From Topomyia yanbarensis (taxonomy: Eukaryota; Arthropoda; Insecta; Diptera; Culicidae): a stretch of DNA of 64,000 bases. Of the stretch, positions 60,135-64,000 are shown piece by piece. The stretch spans positions 429,598,539 to 429,662,538 of the forward strand of contig NC_080671.1 of NCBI RefSeq assembly GCF_030247195.1, given 5' to 3'. The notes below the pieces were generated by a model, which had not been told where the DNA came from, ran no database searches, and worked only from the letters and a program-made list of their open reading frames with translations. The translations under genes were made by a program, and so were the position numbers. Numbering within the stretch: position 1 is the stretch's first letter; every line of letters begins with the position of its first letter.

Positions 60135-62709
60135 CTATAAAGAGTTGCTTGTAATACTGTTCGTCATAATTTCATATGTTTCTATGTTTGCGAGTCTGTG
60201 CAACTCATTTATGCTAAACCAGGGAGGACGCTTCAAAATCATTTTCAGAATTTTATTCTGAATCCTTTGAAGCGTTTTCTTCCTAGCAGCACAACAACTT
60301 GCCCAGATTGGCACTGCATATAGCATTGCCGGTCTAAATATTTGTTTATAAATTAATAGTTTGTTCTTTAGGCAGAGCCTAGAATTCCTGTTTATAAGAG
60401 GGTATAAACATTTTATATATTTGTTGCATTTTGTTTGGATTCCTTCAATGTGATCCTTAAAAGTGAGTTTTTTTTATCGTAAATCAAACCCAAGTATTTA
60501 ACTTGATCTGACCACGTTAAATTCAAACCATTAAATTTAATAATATGGTTATTATTTGGTTTAAGAGAAGAAGCTCTTGGCTTATGCGGAAACACAATCA
60601 ATTGTGTTTGCCGCATTAGTGGAAATTTTCCATTTTTTCAGGTAATCATTGAAAATATTTGAGCTTCGTTGCAGTCGACTGCAGATAATACGAAGACTCC
60701 TACCAGTGGCTGAGATGCTAGTATCATCACAGAAAAGTGACTTTTTGCAGCCTGTAGGTAGATTTGGAAGATCAGAGGTAAAAATATTGTATAGGATTGG
60801 TGCGACGCTTGATCCTTGAGGGACGCCTGCTTTAACGGGTAGCTTATAAGATTTACAATTCTGATAAGAAATCTGTAGGGTACGGTTAGTAAGATAATTT
60901 TTAGTTCTCTTTATTATGTAAATTGGAAAATTGAAATCCCACATTTTGGCAATTAATCCTTTGTGCCAAATACCGTCGAAAGCTTTTTCGATGTCTAGAA
61001 GAGCAACTCCAGTGGAATAGCCCTCTGAGATATTTGCCTTTATCATGTTAGTTACTCTCACAAGTTGATGAGTAGTTGAAGGTCCAATACGAAATCCAAA
61101 CTGCTCAGGAAGAAAAATAGAATTCTCATTGATATGTGACATCATTCTAGTTAGGATGATTTTTTTCAAATAATTTACTAATAGAAGAGAGTAAGCTAAT
61201 TGGTCGATAGCTAGATGCTTCTGCTGGGTTTTTATCTGGTTTCAAAATAGGAATAATCTTGGAATTTTTCCATCTTTCAGGGAAGTCAAAACATTTGTTG
61301 AATATTTTGACCAAGTATCTCATGGTGATTTCGGGAAGGTTTTTAAGAAGAATGTTGAAAATTCCATCATAACCTGGAGCTTTTATATTTTTTAAATTTT
61401 TCATGATGGATTTGATCTCATCATAGTTTGTTTCAACAATATCGTCTAGAGACAATACTTGATTTGAAACGTTTTCATATTTTTGTAAGACTTCGGTTTC
61501 AATAGGACTCACAACGTTGAGATTAAAATTATGGACGCTTTCAAACTGCTGAGCAAGTTTTTGAGCTTTTTCTTCGTTTGTAAGAAGTATGTGGTCACCT
61601 TCCTTCAAAGCTGGAATTGGTTTCTGAGGTTTCTTAAGAACCTTAGAAAGTTTCCAGAAAGGTTTAGAATTTGGCTTGATTTGTTCAACCTCTTTCGCGA
61701 AATTTTGGTTTCTTAAGAGTGTGAAACTATGCTTAATTTCTTTTTGTAGATCCTGATAGATGCATTTCATAGCAGGATCACGAGAACGTTGATATTGACG
61801 TCTTCGAACATGCTTCAAGCGAATCAGAAGTTGAAGGTCGTCGTCAATAATAGGAGTATTAATTTTTTTCTGTGTTGTTGGTACTGATAAATTTCTAGCA
61901 TCAACTATAGATATACTTAAATTTTGTAATGCCGTATCAATGTCAGCTTTATTTTGCAAATCAGGGTCATGATTAAAATTATTCTCAATATAAGTTTTGT
62001 ACCTTTCCCAATTCGCTTTGTGATAATTGAACAATGAGCTAATGGAATTGGAAACAGCTTCTTGAGAAAGTGAAAAAGTTACTGGAAGATGATCAGAATC
62101 AAAGTCAACATGTGTAATCAATTCGCTACAAATGTGACTTTGATCTGTTGAAACCAAATCAATTGTTGATGGATTCCTTATAGACGAATAGCACGTAGGA
62201 CCATTCGGGAACAAAATTGAATAATAACCAGCAGAGTAATCATTAAAAAGTAGTTGGAATTGCTTTGAGCATTATTCCAGGCTCGGTGTTGGGCGTTAAA
62301 ATCACCGATTATGAAGAATTTCGACCGATTTCTTGTAAGTTTTTGTAAGTCTCCTTTCATAGGCTGCAGCAATAAAATAGGCTGCAGCAATAAAAATGAT
62401 ACCAAGATCAGTTTTAACTTCGATACCCAAACTCTCGATCACCTTGGTGTCAAGAGACGGCGTAACGGAGTGTTTGATCCTGCGATTAATCGCTATTGCG
62501 ATTCTTCCGCCGAATCCAGCAATTCGATCAAATCGATGAATAACAAAATTAGAGTTACTCTTCAATTTAATATTTGATTTTAGAAAAGTTTCGGTCACAA
62601 CGGCTATATGCACATTATGTATCCTCAAGAAGTTGAAAAATTCGTCTTCGCACGTTTTTAATGAACGAGCATTCCAATTTAATAAATTTAAATGATTATT
62701 TAAAGTCAT
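60135..62709 (-). pseudogene. ORF2: APE endonuclease and reverse transcriptase, frameshifted
   Basis: The protein would nick target DNA and copy element RNA at the nick. The start codon at 62707-62709 is followed by LNLLNWNARSLK. Endonuclease motifs are TETFLK, IIGDFNAQHRAW and SDHLPVTFSL. RT motifs are SSYRPISLLSSISKLFE, PEQFGF, LLDIEKAFDGIWHKGL (first catalytic Asp), AGVPQGSSVAPILYNIF and LFCDD, where the canonical FADD/YADD has become FCDD, then KYLGLIYD. The C-terminal part has WASCCAARKKTLQRIQNKIL. Breaks: an 18-bp in-frame tandem duplication near 62370-62400 (IAAAYF twice), a deletion with frameshift just after it, a shift near 62210, one near 61160, and others near 60600 and 60400. ORF2 overlaps the end of ORF1 by 14 nt. 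Confidence 0.9.
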
Positions 62710-63988
62710 TGTTGAACTTTAATTTCATAACAATTTTGTTAGCAAATTCCCACCCCGCTTGAAAAGCTTCAAACATGGAGGTAGAATTTAACATGACAAT
62801 CATCATAGGTAACATAGTGTCTTGCAGGTATTTTAATTTTTCTTCCGTTACGCTACCTAGATCCATTGGACTAAAGGAAGCGTTGGGTGCAAACGAGTTT
62901 GTGGGCGTTGTAACGGTAGCCGTTATTTTGGCCTTGTTACCTGCCATTAAAGCATAAGATGACACACCATTGTAAGAAGGTGTGACGGAGGTAGAAGAAA
63001 TTGTTAATCTATTTTGAATCGGATTAACACGTTTCGACGTGTTTTCTTGAAGTGTATCTGAAGAAGTAGGTGCATTTTTTATTTGTTGTTTTTGTTGTCT
63101 AGAACGAGAATTTATAATTTTTTCTCGAACTGGACAACCCCAGAAATTCGATTTATGATTTTCGCTACAATTAGCGCATTTGAAACTTTTTGTGGTTTTT
63201 TTCACCGGACAAGTATCTTTAGTGTGCGATTTATCACCACAGATCATACATTTGGAATCCAAATGACAATTTTTTTGTGCAGTGCCCAAAGCCTTGGCAC
63301 CTACGACACTGGGTCAGATTTTGAATTCTGCCCCCATGTCGTCTATAATGTTCCCACTTTACTCGAACGTGGAAAATAAGACGTGCTCTTTCAAATACTT
63401 TCAAATTATTAACCTCATTACGGTTTAAATAAATTAAATAAAGCTCCTGGATAATTCCAGAGCGTACTGGCGTGTTATCGCCGCTAGCCTTTCTCTTCAT
63501 AAGAATAACTTGTGAAGTAATTTTTTCAATTCGTTGGATATTTCATCCAAACTTTGACCTTGTGGTAGCCCTTTCAAGACAGCCTTGAATGGTCTATCTG
63601 TCTTGAAATCATATGAATAAAATTTATATAACTTCTCCGTAAGATACTGGAGTAGTCGTTTGTGGCCAATCAATTCCTCCGCTGTAACTCGACATTCTCC
63701 TCTTCGGCCAATCTGAAAAGAGACTTTCACGTCCGGAAGGAACGTCGAAAGCTCAGTTCGAAAGGCTTTGAAGTCGGAGATCATCACTGTTGTAGGCGGA
63801 GGTGATTGCGTTTTCTTCTCATTGGCATTATGCGCAATGCGAGGAAGTTTAGAAATTTCATCATCTTCACATTCGGATAAAACATCGAATGAGTTGCTGC
63901 AGTCAATTGAATTTTCGGGTGGAGACGATACCCTTTTCCGTTTAGCTTTAATTTTTGGCACACGGGCTTTCTGTGAGGACCCAGGCAT
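62696..63988 (-). pseudogene. ORF1: gag-like protein with three zinc knuckles, frameshifted
   Basis: It would bind element RNA and form the ribonucleoprotein. The start is at 63986-63988. A charged N-terminus is followed by a domain like the PRE_C2HC region found before knuckles in Jockey ORF1 (FKAVLKGLPQGQSLDEISNE). Knuckle 1 is CRRCQGFGH, where the frame breaks and resumes as GTAQKNC. Knuckle 2 is CMICGDKSHTKDTC (C-X2-C-X4-H-X4-C). Knuckle 3 is CANCSENHKSNFWGC (C-X2-C-X3-H-X6-C). The C-terminus ends FEAFQAGWEFANKI. There are two frameshifts, near 63498 and 63280, each explained by a small indel. Confidence 0.9.
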
Positions 63989-64000
63989 GTTGGAAGAATT

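Larger units (their letters stand above)
59901..64000 (-). mobile_element. Jockey-clade non-LTR retrotransposon, Juan-like
   Basis: A two-ORF element on the minus strand with ORF1 (zinc-knuckle RNA-binding protein) and ORF2 (endonuclease plus reverse transcriptase), running off the right edge before its 5' untranslated region. The 3' untranslated region lies at about 59.90-60.13 kb, next to the end of the dispersed repeat array, so the exact 3' end is uncertain. Both ORFs have frameshifts, so this copy cannot move by itself. Assignment to a Juan-like lineage rests on remembered protein style and should be checked. Confidence 0.9.

Noticed and set aside
63083..63379. Plus-strand ORFs inside 60-64 kb
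   Set aside because: They are shadows of the minus-strand retrotransposon ORFs.

Overview
This is non-coding, repeat-dominated DNA from an animal, most likely a culicine mosquito. Three things point there: a Jockey-clade non-LTR retrotransposon resembling the mosquito Juan elements, a tRNA-derived SINE with intact A and B boxes, and a dispersed repeat (start 'TTTTGCCTTTCTCATATAGA', end 'CTAGGTGGATTAAAA') that I associate with mosquito genomes. The species call is inference. I found no intact host gene, no rRNA and no functional tRNA gene. Many long open frames exist only because tandem repeats of 9 bp carry no stop codon.

Layout. 1-2.5 kb: two 9-bp satellite arrays (TTGTCAAAA, then TTTTGTCAA with its TTTTGACAA variant) in AT-rich DNA. 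2.5-5.8 kb: ordinary DNA with one full SINE. 5.8-18.4 kb: about 12 kb of strand-asymmetric, T-rich DNA on the + strand. It holds a TTTTTATCA array flanked by two copies of one block, an 88-bp perfect palindrome, a 248-bp MITE, a second SINE family, an internal duplication, and a compound array that changes from period 9 to period 8. 18.4-21.7 kb: no recognisable element. 21.7-25.5 kb: a degenerate tandem family of about 115 bp, with a larger duplicated block and a small foldback element. 25.5-32 kb: SINE remains, a hammerhead-like foldback, a CG-rich irregular satellite and a dead mariner transposase.

30.5-48.9 kb is organised by a pair of inverted repeats of about 1.5 kb (30.5-32.0 and 46.0-47.96 kb). 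Both carry the same 116-bp TTAA-flanked MITE, and the right copy has a further 393-bp TA-flanked MITE. Copies of the surrounding satellite elsewhere in the window serve as empty sites that date these insertions. Between the arms lie a reverse-orientation copy of the mosquito dispersed repeat (34.8-37.3 kb) with two nested SINEs and AAATA expansions, a LINE relic with endonuclease and reverse transcriptase, and a LINE ORF1 relic interrupted by a hairpin.

48.9-52.3 kb is almost pure A+T. 52.3-53.2 kb is a 916-bp terminal-inverted-repeat element. 53.2-56.9 kb is ordinary DNA without recognisable exons. 56.9-59.9 kb is a forward array of the mosquito dispersed repeat. 59.9-64.0 kb is the Juan-like element on the minus strand, running off the right edge; ORF1 and ORF2 are both frameshifted, so it is dead. 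The protein-coding remains are therefore all from transposons, and they show successive layers of insertion and decay.
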